Positions 20,831-32,840 of a DNA stretch of 64,000 nt are shown here, in pieces (position 1 is the stretch's first letter; the number at the start of each line of letters is the position of its first letter). A model generated the notes under the pieces. It worked only from the letters and a program-made list of their open reading frames with translations, made no database searches and was not told the origin of the DNA. The stretch covers positions 356,590,307 through 356,654,306 of the forward strand of contig CM019063.1 in assembly GCA_009667805.1 (NCBI GenBank), written 5' to 3'. This DNA is from Leptobrachium leishanense. Its lineage: Eukaryota > Chordata > Amphibia > Anura > Megophryidae. The translations under genes were made by a program, and so were the position numbers.

Positions 20831-23430
20831 TTACATATACTCTTTCTCTATCTTGCGGATTCCCTTTACGTATTTAAATGTTTCTATCATATCTCCTCTG
20901 TCTCGTCTTTTTTCTAAGCTATACATGTTAAGATCACTAAGCCTTTCCTGGTAACGTTTCTCCTTCAAGCCGTACACCATTTTAGTAGCCCTTCTCTGAA
21001 CTCTCTCTAAGATGTCTATATCCTTCTGGAGATACGGTCTCCAGTACTGCACACAGTACTCCAAGTGAGGTCTCTCCAGTGCTCTGTATAGTGGCATGAG
21101 CACTTCCCTTTTCCTACTGCTAATACCTCTCCCTACACAACCAAGCATTCTGCTAGCATTTCCTACTGCTCTATTACATTGACTACTGACCCTTAGATCC
21201 TCTGCAATAATAACCCCTAAATCCCTTTCCTCAGATGTTGAGGTTAGGACTGTATCAAATATTCTATATTCAGCCCTTGGGTTTTTACGCCCCAGGTGCA
21301 TTATCTTGCACTTATCCACATTAAAACTCAATTGCCACAGCTCCGACCATTTCTTTAGTTTACCTAAATCATTTGTCATTTGGCTGATCCCTCCAGGAAC
21401 GTCAACCCTGTTGCAAATCTTTGTGTCAGCAGCAAAAAGACATACTTTACCATTAATACCTTCTGCAATATCACTAATAAAAATATTAAAGAGAATGGGT
21501 CCAAGTACTGACCCCTGAGGTACCCCACTGGTAACAAGACCTTGCACCGAATAAACTCCATTTACCACAGCCCTCTGTTGCCTGTCACTCAGCCACTGCC
21601 TAATCCATTCAACAATATTGGAATCAAAGCTCAAAGATTGCAATTTATTGATAAGCCTTCTATGCGGAACAGTATCAAAAGCCTTACTGAAATCTAAATA
21701 AGCAATGTCTACTGCACCACCTTTCTCTATTATTTTTGTTACCCAATCAAAAAAATCAATAAGATTAGTTTGGCATGATCTCCCTGAGGTAAACCCATGT
21801 TGTTTCTGATCCTGTAATCTATATGTTTATAGATGTTCAACAATCCTTTCCTTTAACATGGTTTCCATTAATTTCCCCACTACTGACGTAAGACTAACTG
21901 GCCTATAGTTCCCCGATTCCTCCCTACTATCCTTCTTGTAAATGGGCACAACATTTGCTAATTTCCAGTCTTCTGGGACGACTCCCGTTAACAAGGATTG
22001 GTTAAATAAATCTGTTAATGGTTTTGCTATTAAATCACTGAGCTCTTTTAATAATTTAGGGTGGATCCCATCAGGCCCCATTGACTTATTTGTCTTTACT
22101 TTAGACAGCTGCTGTAGAACCTCCTCCTCTGTAAACTGATATGTAAATGTCTCGTTAGTGTTTCCTCCTAACTGAGGTCCCTTTCCTTCCTTTTCTTCTG
22201 CAAAGACTGAACAAAAATATTCATTGAGGCAGTCAGCGAGACTTTTATCCTCTTCTACATACCTTCCTTCCTTTGTTTTTAATCTAACTAATCCTTGTTT
22301 TACTTTTCTTTTCTCGTTTATGTATCTAAAAAATGTTTTGTCCCCCTTTTTTACTGACTGAGCTATTTTCTCTTCTGCGTGTGCTTTGGAAGCTCTTATA
22401 AATTGCTTTGCCTCTTTCTGCCTAATCTTATAGGTTTGCCTATTTTCTTCACTCTGAGTTTTTTTTATAATTATTGAATGCTATCTTTTTGTTCCTCACT
22501 ATTTTGGCCACTTCTGTAGAGTACCACAGTGGTTTCTTCCCTTTATTGTTTTTGCTATCAAGCCGAATGCAACTGCCTGTGGCCTTCAATAGTGCCTCCT
22601 TTAAATAATCCCATTTCTGATGAACTCCCTTTAAACTCCTCCAGTCTGATAATGACTCCTTCACACAAAATCTCATTTTAGAAAAATCTGTTTTTTTAAA
22701 GTCTAAAACTTTTGTTTTTGTGTGGTGCGGCTCCATCTCTGTTCTTACATTAAACCACACTGACTGGTGATCACTAGATTCCAAATTTTCACCTACAACA
22801 ATGTCTGATACCAAACCTCCATTTGCGAGTATTAAATCCAATATGGCCTCTTTATGGGTCAGCTCCTCAACTACTTGTGTTAGAGATAATCCCAGTAGGG
22901 AGTTTAGAATATTTGTACTCCTGGTGCACCCAGCTGTTTTGGTTTTCCAGTTCACATCAGGAAGATTAAAGTCCCCCATGATAATAACTTCCCCCTTCAT
23001 TGCCATTTTGGCTATTTCCTCAAACAGCAGATTATCTAGCTCTTCTACTTGTCCAGGGAGTCTGTAGATCACACCTACACGAGCTACTGTATGATTACCA
23101 AATCTTAGCGTAGCCCAAACTGACTCTATGTTCACCTCGCTCACTTTTATTTGGTTCGTTTTTATGTTGTTTTTCACATACAGGGCCACTCCTCCTCCTT
23201 TCCTACCTTCTCTGTCTTTTCTATATAAAGAGTACCCCGTTATTGTTATGTCCCAGTTATTTTTCTCACTGAACCATGTCTCAGTAACTGCCACTAAGTC
23301 ACTAAATCTACTTTTTCAGCTGCCATCATTGCCTCCAGTTCATTGATTTTATTGACTAAACTGCGAGCATTTATAGACACGACTCTGAGTTTGTCATTTT
23401 TTACCCCGCATGTTGCTTGCAGCCTCAGAT
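20831..23430 (-). pseudogene. CR1 ORF2 (endonuclease + RT), broken, FADD changed to FAAD
   Basis: The endonuclease part has TETWFSEKNNW, RKGGGVALYV, IYRLPGQ, GDFNLPDVNW and SSDHQS (about 23294-22740). The RT has [40 protein letters not shown] and then LFAADTKI at 21425-21440, where the + strand copy has LFADDTKI. One catalytic aspartate is therefore lost. Frame breaks near 22450, 22130 and 21650-21830 also disable it. Confidence 0.88.
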
Positions 23431-23485
23431 TTAGTTTTGGGGGACAATTGGGCAGATTGTTTTTTTACCCTTTTGTCGCCCCCTC

Positions 23486-23730
23486 CTAGTTTAAATATTC
23501 CTTTGTGAAACATTTGAACTTCTCACTGAGAACATATGTTCTCCTATGAGTAAGATGCAAACCATCTTTTTTATACAGTTCTTTTCTGCTCCAATTAGAG
23601 CTATCAATGGGACACAAAGCCAAATCCTTGCTCTCAACACCATTCCCGAAGCCACAAATTAATTTCCCTAGTGCGCATCTGCCTATCCCGAATGTTATGC
23701 ACAGACAGAACTTCAGAGAATGACACAGTG
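23486..23730 (-). pseudogene. CR1 ORF1 C-terminal end (SGNH esterase-like)
   Basis: Only the last part remains: SSNWSRKELYKKDGLHLTHR, then TYVLSEKF. The DGLHLT block is the catalytic Asp/His end of SGNH/GDSL-type esterases known in CR1 ORF1 proteins. The same block is at 46970-47085 in the + strand copy. Confidence 0.75.
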
Positions 23731-23762
23731 AATACACTACATATATATAAATATACATATAC

Positions 23763-24092
23763 ACTCGTAAAGCATAGGAAGCGTTGTTTTACAGTGCGAC
23801 CAATAAAGCTGTGTAATTCTCTGCGTGTTGAGGTGGTTGGATCAGTCTGTACAGACTCTTAAACAGCGACTAGATGACTTCCTGCAAAAACAGACTATTA
23901 AAGGTTATAATATGTGGGTAAAAGCTGCTTGATCCAAGGAGAAATCAGACTGCCATTCTGGGGTCAAGAAGGAATTTTTTCCAAGTGTGTTGCATATTGG
24001 CAAGTGCTTCAGACTGGGTTTATTTGCCTTATTTTGGATCAACAGCAGTAGGTGATGTGTGATGGACACACGTCTTTTTTTCAGCTTGTGTA
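23763..24092 (+). mobile_element. LINE 3' fragment (Rex1/Babar-like), second copy
   Basis: Starts TAAAGCATAGGAAGC and follows the 15415-15740 sequence closely through LPVEVV-type coding into the tail with GGATCAACAGCAGTAG. A short AT-rich stretch separates it from the CR1 truncation point. Confidence 0.65.
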
Positions 24093-24184
24093 ACTAAGTA
24101 AGAATATTGGTTCGCATTTGTTTCTCTTGTTGTCTTGTATCAGGAAGCATGCGTAAATTGAACAGAATTATATTTCACTTTTAG

Positions 24185-24252
24185 CTGGACACAGTGATTA
24201 AAAACACCAGCCTAGCACCATCATACACTGGATGTGAAATTAAAGAATTCAG
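24185..24252 (+). CDS. MUC16-like SEA module 2, middle exon (23 aa)
   Basis: 68 nt, acceptor TTTTAG, donor GTAAAC; phase 0 in, phase 2 out. Reads LDTVIKNTSLAPSYTGCEIK, then EF. It has the same L-D-T-x-x-K-N-T-S start and the first loop cysteine. An L1-like element begins only 16 bases downstream of the donor site, on the opposite strand. Confidence 0.88.
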
Positions 24253-24268
24253 GTAAACTAAATATTTT

Positions 24269-26035
24269 TATTTTTTTTAAATGTTTTTATTTCTGAATGA
24301 AAAGTCACAGGTAGACCGACAGTAGTGGACTCGCAGGGCCACAACAAAAATTAACAACAAAAGTACAATATATGACTAAAGAACTTCACAGGGGATCATG
24401 ATGAGAAACGTAATGAAATGCCACTATTATAAATAGAGTCCACAAATGTCTGTAAATGCGCAAACTGTAACGGTTACAAAGGGAAATAAAAAATGCAAGG
24501 GGGAAGGAAAGGGAAGAAATAGGGAGCGTGGCACAGTTCGCTATGAGAGGGGGAAGTGGATGTCTCCTCCGACAGAGACAAAAAAAAAAGAAGGGAAGGT
24601 AGGGTGGGGTTGTGGGATGAGGAGAACATCAACTCCCACAGGACTAGCACCCCTGGGAGATAAAAATGAGGAGGGAAAAAGGGTGATGCACAAGGGAGGG
24701 CCGCAGGACCAGCCACAGTAGGACACATACTCCAGACAAAGGGTATCAGGGTTGCATCCCTAACAGTGCAGTCTCCTTGCCGCCTGTGGGTGTGGGAGAG
24801 CCACCAGGCAGAATCACAGCCGCCTGGCCCGAAGTGACTTGGAGCAGGCCCAAGGACCGTAGATGATGCTCAGCCTCCTCCGTCGTAGTAGCCACGAGAG
24901 CATGCCCGCCTGGAGAGGTAACAATAAGGGAGCCAGAGGCGCCCCATTGATATCCAACAGCATGTGCGCGGAGGATGCCCGTAACCGTCCGAAACTGTCG
25001 TCGACCTGCTAGCACTAGAAAAGAGAGGTCCCGGAATACAGCAATGGACGCCTCTTCAAACCGGATCGTCAGCGTATTTCGCACAGCACGAAACAATGAT
25101 GAGGGTAGGGTTATCTCTTTAAAGGTGATAAGAATGTCTCGTGGTGCTTTTGCAGGAGCCAAGGCTGCCTTCCGCACATGGAAGGCTGTGAGGACAGAGT
25201 CCAGTAGGTGTTCCAAGGGACCAAGAACCACCTCTAGAAAGTGCGTGGCATAGGACAGAAGATCTGAATCCGGCACGGTCTCTGGCACTTCCCTGAGCTT
25301 CGCATTCCGGCGTCTGTGCCGCGACTCTAGTGTCACCACCGCAGATTGCAGGTGGCAAATTTGCTTTTGGAGGGCTTGCAGAGAGGAAGAAGTTGCGGCC
25401 TGTGTACTTTCCATCGCTTGCGTGCGGGTCTGTAGGTCCTCCACCTGAGTCTGAGTCTCTGTGACCGCCGCCACAAGGGTTTTTGAAGTCCGTCTGCCAG
25501 GATTTCCTGGCATCCTATAGTAGGGCTCAAATGTCCCCTTTAGTGGCGGGAAGTGCATCGTCCCCCCGGGCCAGGCTGGGCTGCATGGAAGGCAGGGGGA
25601 TCAGCGGCCTCCTCCACTGCCGCTGGATCCCCAGCTTCTGACAAAGGCAGTAGTTGCCGGCTCAGTCCCCCTCCAAGTGATAGACGGATGTCTGGAGTGC
25701 TGGGGTCCTCCACCACTCTGGCCCCCTTACCCTTTTTCCCCATTCTGGGTTAGAGTGTCCTCGTGCAGGGCCAAGCGAGTGGGGCCACGACAGGCCTCCA
25801 AGATGGCCGCTGGCGAACAGGGATGTAGCTGCTCCAACGGCCCCCACCTGAGTTGCGGGTCCAGAGGGGGAACCAGACAGGCTCCGGAGATTCACCACCT
25901 GTTGGCCGACGGCAGGGTGTCAGCAAAAGTAATTTTCCAGTCCTCAGAGTGCCAGAAGATCTGCTTTTAAAGATAGCAGGAACGGAGCTCTACGAACATG
26001 CGTCTGTCCCGCTCCGCCGCCGGCCAAGCCCCCCC
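24269..26035 (-). mobile_element. L1-like ORF1-only retroelement, - strand
   Basis: Flanked by a 13-bp target duplication, AACTAAATATTTT (24256-24268) and AACTAGATATTTT (26036-26048), with one mismatch. On the - strand it has a GC-rich 5' leader, an ORF1 and about 480 bases of 3' UTR ending in AATAAA and a short A-rich tail. There is no endonuclease or RT frame between ORF1 and the tail. Compare the 48300-50476 element. Confidence 0.75.
24746..25743 (-). pseudogene. L1-like ORF1 protein (coiled coil, RRM, CTD), one frameshift
   Basis: Begins MGKKGKGARVVEDPSTPDIR at 25743, which matches the MGKK...DIR start of the 48690 protein. The frame shifts near 25550. The rest has a coiled coil (repeated T/L/Q heptads), an RRM-like core starting SRHRRRNAKLREVPE, and a C-terminal domain with AGRRQFRTVTGIL and YQWGASGSLIV. 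This is the architecture of L1 ORF1 RNA-binding proteins. About 330 residues if the frames are read together. Confidence 0.75.
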
Positions 26036-26205
26036 AACTAGATATTTTGAACACATTTTGTATTTATAGATTTACTTTTTGCAATGTATTATTTTTTCCA
26101 GGACATATTTAGTAGAATGTTATACAATTGTGAATAGTAAATACAATAGTAACATTTTGTATAATATTGTTTGTTAAGATACAGATTTTTGATTTTTGTG
26201 TACAG

Positions 26206-26378
26206 GTCAGCAGCCGGTGGAAGGAGCACAAAGGTTAATTCCGTTTGCACCTTTATCAGTACATCCAGTGCTCCATCATTTGACAGAGTGTCTTTCTACA
26301 AAGAGATGAGCAAGCAAACTAACAACATCACTAAGTTAGGGATCTACTCTGTTGATCCCAGTAGCCTATATGTGAATG
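26206..26378 (+). CDS. MUC16-like SEA module 2, C-terminal exon (58 aa)
   Basis: 173 nt, acceptor TACAG, donor GTAAGG; phase 2 in, phase 1 out. Reads SAAGGRSTKVNSVCTFISTS, then FDRVSFYKEMSKQTNNITKL and GIYSVDPSSLYVN. The cysteine loop spans 19 residues as in module 1. No G-S-V-V-V cleavage motif (NSVCTF instead). Confidence 0.9.
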
Positions 26379-26852
26379 GTAAGGAGATACCCTTGTTATA
26401 AATGCTACAAAATGTTTGGCTGAGCCTTCCTAGTTAAGTAATATAGAGTATCATGAGACAATAACATTTATATGAGAAAAAATAAACAGATAATTATGTA
26501 AAGCCCGAAAGAACCTATAGTTATAGCTGTAGAATGATACTGGTATCGGTGGTGTATTTAGGTTTTGTGCTGCCCTAGGCCTGACTAAACTCGTGCACCC
26601 CCTAATTAAAATTTGAGGCACCCCTTCCTGTCAAGGGCACACCTCTTCCTGGTTAATCCCCACCCTTTCTCTTTAAGCTCCACCTTTTCCTCTCTTTATA
26701 TTAAAAGTGGATACCAAGTGCCTACTTGTATATTTTGTATACCATTTCAAATGTATTTATTGAGATAAATAAAATTATGAAATGTTTAAATTCAAGCATT
26801 TTTACAAAGAACAGCCACGCATGTCAAGTATACTGGATCACAGCCGCTCTAA

Positions 26853-27279
26853 GGCTAGGGTCAGATGAAAGCATTTTTCCCCGCGAACGTGAAAAAGTGC
26901 GTCCGAACGCATTGACGTATTTTTTCACAGAATGCGCAAAAACGGTCAGACGACGCGCATTTTCGGGCGTGATTTTGTACGGATCGTCAATAAAACTCTT
27001 TTTGCGTCTGGACGTTATGTAGGCTGGACATTAGCAGTGTCTGACATCTCCTAATCTCGCACACACGCCGCTATGCCGCAGATGCGCACTCAGTACGTCA
27101 GTACTAGCGGTTCTGCGTTCTCAAAAAAATACGTTCAAATTCCACTTGCGTTGCACGGCCGGACTTTTGTGCGGCCATACATCGTATATTGGCCGTCATT
27201 GCTCGTCATCTGCTTTTAGTGCGGCCGTAATTATGTGCGCCAGAACGCACATTAAAAGTGCGCTGGTCTGACCCCAGCC
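26853..27279. mobile_element. 427-bp Harbinger-type MITE, copy 1
   Basis: Ends GGCTAGGGTCAGA and TCTGACCCCAGCC, flanked on both sides by TAA (26850-26852 and 27280-27282). A 3-bp T-W-A target duplication is typical of PIF/Harbinger elements. The interior is rich in CG and in GTGCGxxCGAACG words. Same length as the copies at 30232 and 42327. Confidence 0.8.
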
Positions 27280-27291
27280 TAATTGGTTGAA

Positions 27292-27600
27292 CAATAAAAT
27301 CCACAGAAAGTCAGAAACGTGCACTGCATATGAGCGTATCACAGAACTGCACAGCATTAAAACCCACAGTAATGTGCAGTGTGTATGAGCATATCCCAGA
27401 GCTCCAGGGCAATAAAACTCACAGTAATATGCAGTGTGTATCACAGAATCCACAGCAATAAAACTCCCAGCAATGCAATGTGTGGTGTGTGTCAGCGTAT
27501 CAGAATCCACAGCCATAAAACTCCCAGCAATGCAATGTGCGGTGTGTATGAGTGCATCAGAATCCACTGCAATAAAACTCCCAGCAAACCGAGTGAATAT
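27292..27600. repeat. Tandem repeat, about 57-bp unit
   Basis: Units of the type CACAGCAATAAAACTCACAG...GTGTGTATGAGCGTATCAGAA repeat five to six times with small length changes. A single related unit is at 58430-58490. Open frames here (27434-27937) are by-products. Confidence 0.8.
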
Positions 27601-28994
27601 GAGTACACAGCAATTATTTATTCTATATTTACCGGCCTCCGTCTGCAGTAGGGCTGTGTGCAGAGTCAGCAGGGACTGTGTACGGACTCGGCAGGAGGTC
27701 CCTCCAGGCCACATTAGGATTGCGACTGTGCCTGTGCGTGGAGCCATCTTGTCAGCAGTGGGGTGCCACTGCCAGAGGGTGCACTGTGGCTTTGATTCCC
27801 TTCCCGGTGGGTGTTCAGACCAGAATAGAGTGAGAGTCCGTGTTACCGAAAGGGCGGGCAGCTGCGTGCGTGTCAGGTGGTTCAGCCAGTCAGGTGGTAC
27901 TGAGACTCCGTACCACCTGACTGGCCGGACCGCGTGACCTGCACACACGCAACCTCACCAGGAGCCAGGCAGCTCAATGACAAATTTCTATCACTGCAGT
28001 GCTGGTTAAGGAATGGTCCACTTTAAACAGCAGTAAGCAGACAGGGCTTCATATTCTGCTGATACCCCCCTTTACCTGCCTTTTACTGTCATCTTCTCTC
28101 TCTCTGCACACAAATCACATCCCCCTCCCCTCTCCTAGAGCTGCTGCAGGGCAGGGGAGGAGCTATGGAGGGAGGAGAGGGGGATTTTTATTCTATTTGA
28201 TTTTATTCCGTATGCAAACGCCCTGCTCCGCTGCTCATTGTTTGAGAACACAGCTCAAAGCTGACACACAGTAACAGTGGCACCTCCTAGTACCCCCTAA
28301 TGACACCCCAATAATCACTGGTACCTGGGGCGGCCCACCCCCTGCCACTCCCCTAAGTACACCACTGCTCTGTGATATGCTCACACACAAGTTTGGCGAA
28401 CTGCCAGCAAGTATGGTGCTGTTTGAAGGCAGTGCAAATCCCCATAGAGAAGTAATGGTTAATCTATTCAGAGAACACCAAACAGCAGAGAAATGGCAGT
28501 GAAATGCCCTGATTTTCGGTGGTTTCAATCAGCAGGTTTATTCAGGCGAACCCCACAGGTTTCAATGTTAAAAATATTCCTGTTTTTATGCAATATCTAA
28601 TAATTTATTATTTTAATCTGCAGTAAAAAGTCTTTATTGATTTTTTTTTAGTACCTTTTAGTCATTTTTCAGATTTTTTTGGGCAAATTTCTCCCCCTTT
28701 TTTTAATAGCGGTTTTTCTTTTTTCTGTAACAGAACTTTTTATTATCGATCATAGGATCTTATATGTAAATTCCAGACATTTTCATTCAGTAGTTCTTTT
28801 GAAAACAGCAGGCCACGGGTTTGCGGTGAAAGCATTCAGTGGCCGACTCCATGCACTTTGGGGACCCTGCGGTGAATGGTGACTTCACTGTAGGGTGGGT
28901 AAATTTTATTCCATGAAGTGCAGGGAACTACAGATCACCAAAATGTTGGTGTCATTTCAGTGCTCTGCGAGGAACCCATTTAGTGGTGAGGTTT

Positions 28995-29065
28995 TTTGCT
29001 GCCCCCTGGAAAGTGAAAGCCAGGACATACTTGAATGTTAGTGAAATATCAATGTATCCTTCCTG
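28995..29065 (+). mobile_element. SINE-like tail fragment
   Basis: CAGGACATACTTGAA...CAATGTATCCTTCCTGGTAAAA is shared with 54690-54780 and 55705-55785, and as complement with 29955-30045, 43016-43080 and 62404-62490. The 43000-43205 copy shows a tRNA-like head, so these are probably truncated SINE tails. Confidence 0.6.
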
Positions 29066-29212
29066 GTAAAATATTTTTGAAAAGTAAAAAAAAAAATATA
29101 TATATATTTTTTTTAGGGGTGGGGCCACCTGGTGCGGGCTGCCGCCCCCTGGAAAGTGCCGCCCTAGGCCTAGGCCTTGTTGGCCTAGGCCAAAATACAC
29201 CACTGGCTTAGG

Positions 29213-29890
29213 GTCATTCTCCTTTTAGAAAGTGAACTTTCCTTAGATTCATGGACCCAGTTGTCATTTAGGATAGCTCCATAATTTGCTGCACTTAGTT
29301 TTCCATCAACCCTGCCCAGTCTGCCAGGCTCTGCCACTGAAAAACACCCACAAAGCATAATGCTACTACCACCATGCTTCACTACTGGGCAGGTACTTTG
29401 CAGGTGATGAGCAGTGTATGGCTTACTTTCCCATAATAATTCAATCTTCTTTTAATCATACCAGATGATCTTGTTTCTCACTATCTCAAAGTGTTCATGA
29501 GGTGTTTTTATTTTTTTATTTAGCAAATTCCAAATGAGCTTTCATGTGCTCTGCAATGTGAAGAGGCGTCTGTCTGGCCAGACTGCGTTAAAAGCCAGAT
29601 TGGTTGATTGCTGCAATGATGATTGTTCTTCTGTACGTTTTCCTTTCAACAACCATGCTTTTTTGAGCTCACCATATTCTTACTCATATTATTATCAAGA
29701 TCCTACTCCACGTATTGCTCAGTTTGGCTAGCTCTAGGAAGAGTCTTTGTTGCTCCAAACTTCTTCCATTTAAGAATTATGATGCCCACTGTGCTCTTGG
29801 GAACCATCATTGCAGTGGAATTGTTTTGTAACGTTCTCCTAAATCTGTGCCTAGACATAACCCGGTCCCTGAACTCTGCAGACACTTTGT
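29213..29890 (-). pseudogene. Tc1-like transposase fragment
   Basis: The N-terminal part at 29885-29703 has SAEFRDRVMSRHRFRRTLQN and ILKWKKFGATKTLPRASQ (helix-turn-helix region). The catalytic part at 29382-29213 has KHGGSSIMLCGCFSVAEPGR, just after the first catalytic Asp. Stops and frame changes separate them; the rest of the DDE domain is missing. Confidence 0.75.
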
Positions 29891-30231
29891 TTTATCTCGT
29901 GGCTTGACTTTTACAACTTCGAGACCTTATACCAAAAGAGGTGCCTTCCCAAATCTATTTATTTATTTATTTGCAACGTATTTTATCAGGAAGGATACAT
30001 TGAGATTTCTCTAATTTTCAAGTATGTCCTGGGTATCATGTCCTAGCCTGTCAAATTGTCCGTAGTGAATTCCGATTAATGTTTAGAAACCTCTTAAAGA
30101 TGATCCAGAGAAAAGGAATGAGTGTGAGCTAACTTTCAAGTGACATAACAAATACTCTGAAAACTTTATGTCATTGTCATTTTTTTCCTTTTTAATAAAT
30201 GTGTAACATTGCTGCTTGTGCTCTGTCCTTA

Positions 30232-30658
30232 GGCTAGGGTCAGACTAACGCATTTTTCGCGTTGTCCGTGAAAAAGTGCGTTCGAACGAATGGACGTATT
30301 TTTTCACGGAATACGCGATAGCGGTCATACGATGCGCATTTTCGTCCGTGATTTTGTACGGATCATCAATAAAACCCTTTTTGCATCTGGACGTTATATT
30401 GGCCGGACGTGTGCAGCGTCTGACGTCTCGCAATCATGCAAACACGCCGCTATGCGGACGCGGCGCACTCTGTACGTCAGTAGTAGCGGTTTGACGTTCT
30501 AGAAAAAATGCGTTCGTTTGCCACTTGCGTTGCGCGGACGAACTTTCGTGCGGCCGTTCTTCGTATGTTACCCGGCATTGGACGTCATTTGCTGCTAGCA
30601 CGGCCGTGATTTTGTGCGGTTAAACGCACGTTAAAAATGCTTTCGTCTGACCTTAGCC
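30232..30658. mobile_element. 427-bp Harbinger-type MITE, copy 2
   Basis: GGCTAGGGTCAGAC...GTCTGACCTTAGCC flanked by TTA on both sides (30229-30231, 30659-30661). Same orientation and length as copies 1 and 4. Inserted in the Tc1 remnant. Confidence 0.85.
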
Positions 30659-30775
30659 TTATGGTGTGTTGAGTGCAGTTGGAAACAAAATATTTAAACA
30701 ATTTTAGCATAAAACTGCAACATAAAGTTGAAAATATGAAGGGGTCTGAATACTTTCTGAATGCACATATATGTT

Positions 30776-32576
30776 TCAAATCATAATGCCTCCGTATTAA
30801 ACAAGTGAAAAATAGAAAAACCATGGAAGCAAGTACTCACAGGAAAAAAAATCTTACTCCATGGTTGCCCATAAGATAACTACTGGGAACTTGTACATAA
30901 TGTCTCTAAGTTATCTTGACTGTGGAAATCTGTTATTCCACTCTTGCCGCCAGCTGGGCTTGTGATTCAAGTATAGTGCTTCCACAAAGCGATGGCCCGG
31001 AACTACGCATGCATGCGCAGATTCAATCCATCAGTTTCCTCTTTGAGACCACTCTCTACAGCAGGAGGAGATGCTGCCTGCGTGCTGGGACTTATCTGGT
31101 GTCCAGCGGCTGGGAAATTCAAAATCACAGCAGCTGGTGACACTGGGTGGAGTGGAGGAAACTCCTCCACTTCACCCAGCAATTTCCCTAGATAAGGGCA
31201 GGAGAGGGGGCACTATTTATATCCTGAACAACTTAAAAACACTAAATTTGTTTGTACTGTATGTGTAGCATGTCCCTTTATGTGTCAAAAAAATCTCTGG
31301 TTTAGTCAAGCATGCATAGATGGAGTTCAAAGTGCAGATGACAATTTTTGACATTTTATGCACGAATAGAACTGATCAGTGATTACTTACAGTTCATGTA
31401 GCTGTTCTGAGTACAGTGGGGATAGAGTGTGGGACAGACTAGCCAATTTAATGCATCAGCACACACAGTAGGAAAGATCGACTTTTCAGTTCAGACGAGA
31501 ACATTTTCAAGACCTTGAAAAAGATCTGTTTGAACTGAAACATTGATCAGATCCAAGATTGCTCCAGAAAGGGAAACAGTAAGTCAAAAATTTGAGGGAG
31601 GAGATTTGGTTATAGTCTTCCTATTACTGCAGCTATTCTTTGGTAGGCACTTTATTAGCACCTAGCCCCAGAGGGAAGTGGAGATGTAGCCTGATACCGG
31701 CAGCGGACCCACACTGCACAGCTAGAATCGGCTCCTGGAGCCCATTAAGTTTCAGCCACTAGCTCGCACTCATGGTTTCGTGCAGGACATGCAAATGAAT
31801 TGTGGAAGGAGACTGGGAACTTTTTGTTTCTAGACTCCCCCTTCAACCAGTAAGAGGAAACGGCAGATCACATTGTGCTCTCGACTGAGTATGGGTATTT
31901 TTTTTTAAGGAGTTCTTCATAGTCTGTTAAGTGATTTTGCAAATGTATAAACATTTAACACCAGCTTTTAGGAGTTGGTATTTCTTGGAGAAATACCAGC
32001 GGTAGATGAGAAGACCTACCTTGGTATAGCTTGTTCTTCTCATTCTAGGCCCAAATTAACACCTCCTTTAGAAAGTATAGGAGACATTAAGTTTCCGTAG
32101 GGTGTGCAGGCACTACGGAACTTGCGTATGCAGAGTTCTCAATTTGCAGTACCTACCCTATGTAAGTTTCTTAGCAACACAAATTTCATTAGATAGCTGC
32201 CATGACTTCTGAATTCTGGAGTCCCTGAGCTGAAGAGGAAAAGCTACATGTGACGAGGGACGAAAGGTGAGTAAAATCACTTGAAAATTTTTTATTGAGC
32301 AGCGACTATAAGCAGCATCTGTCCATTATTTAAGGACAAATGGGGAACTCTGTTTTTCAACATAGTATTCCTTTATTTGTCCATTAAAGTCTCAAGCCCA
32401 CCTGCCAAAATCAAGTCAAACCTCTTCAAGTATGTCTTAACCTAATGCCAGTACACAGTTAATATAAGCTGTACATATATGTATTCAGTATTCACAAACA
32501 CATATTTAATGTACCCCATATGATGATGCAACAAATAATAATTTTCATATTTCAATCTCTTTTTTTTTTCATTCAG
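30776..32576. other. Intron sequence, nothing recognised
   Basis: About 1.8 kb with no clear terminal repeats or coding domains. Small palindromic patches occur, for example near 31130-31190 and 31490-31560. Part of it (31945-31970, CACCAGCTTTTAGGAGTTG) matches 43425-43445, so it is at least partly repetitive. Confidence 0.4.
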
Positions 32577-32597
32577 AATACAATGAACCACTAAAAT
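32577..32597 (+). CDS. MUC16-like SEA array, module 3 linker exon (7 aa)
   Basis: A 21-nt exon: acceptor TTCAG after a long T-run, donor GTAAGT, phase 1 to phase 1. Reads EYNEPLK. Shorter than the 36-nt linkers, but the following SEA exon is longer by 51 nt, so the Pro/Thr part has moved across the intron. Such a small exon is easy to miss in automated annotation. Confidence 0.72.
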
Positions 32598-32792
32598 GTA
32601 AGTAACATAAAAACACCATGTTCTCAGGTCTTTAATTTTGAAGAATAAAATTAAAACAATACTTAATTCTGTGTGGGATTATCATTAGTATGTTATACTA
32701 AACAAGTGTAGGACCAAATAGACAGGGCGGGATTCACCCAACATTGATTTTCTCTTAAATTGCATTTTGCTTATCTTGTCACAAGAATATTG

Positions 32793-32793
<1 letters not shown>

Positions 32794-32832
<39 letters not shown>

Positions 32833-32840
32833 TATTTATA
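32794..32840. repeat. (ATT)n microsatellite
   Basis: About 13 ATT units followed by TTTATTTATAA; could be the tail of a lost L2 copy. Confidence 0.9.

Larger units (their letters stand above)
20559..23730 (-). mobile_element. CR1-type LINE, 5'-truncated, - strand
   Basis: Reads right to left: the end of an esterase-type ORF1, then an endonuclease/RT ORF2, then a 3' tail ending ACATTTTCTATGTTTCT at 20559. The 5' cut is at about 23730, inside ORF1, where the match to the + strand copy at 46424-52178 stops (CACTGTGTCATTCTCTGA). Confidence 0.9.
26548..29206. mobile_element. hAT-like element remnant, 2.7 kb, with nested inserts
   Basis: The left end GGTGGTGTATTTAGG...GCCCTAGGCC and the right end GGCCTAGGCCAAAATACACCACTG are inverted copies. 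The right end TTTGGCCTAGGCC family recurs at 55390-55440. I could not find a matching 8-bp target duplication. Inside lie a 427-bp MITE, a tandem repeat and an incomplete hairpin repeat at 28380-28560. No transposase is visible. Confidence 0.5.
29207..30775 (-). mobile_element. Tc1-like transposon remnant, - strand, with nested MITE
   Basis: On the - strand it starts at a terminal repeat near 30775 (GTGCATTCAGAAAGTATTCAGA), runs through an N-terminal helix-turn-helix region and stops at 29207 within the catalytic domain. The 427-bp MITE at 30232-30658 and a SINE tail at 29955-30045 sit in its 5' untranslated part. Confidence 0.75.

Noticed and set aside
27196..27948. 250-codon - strand frame
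   Set aside because: Spans a MITE and a tandem repeat; Cys/His-rich appearance comes from the repeat.
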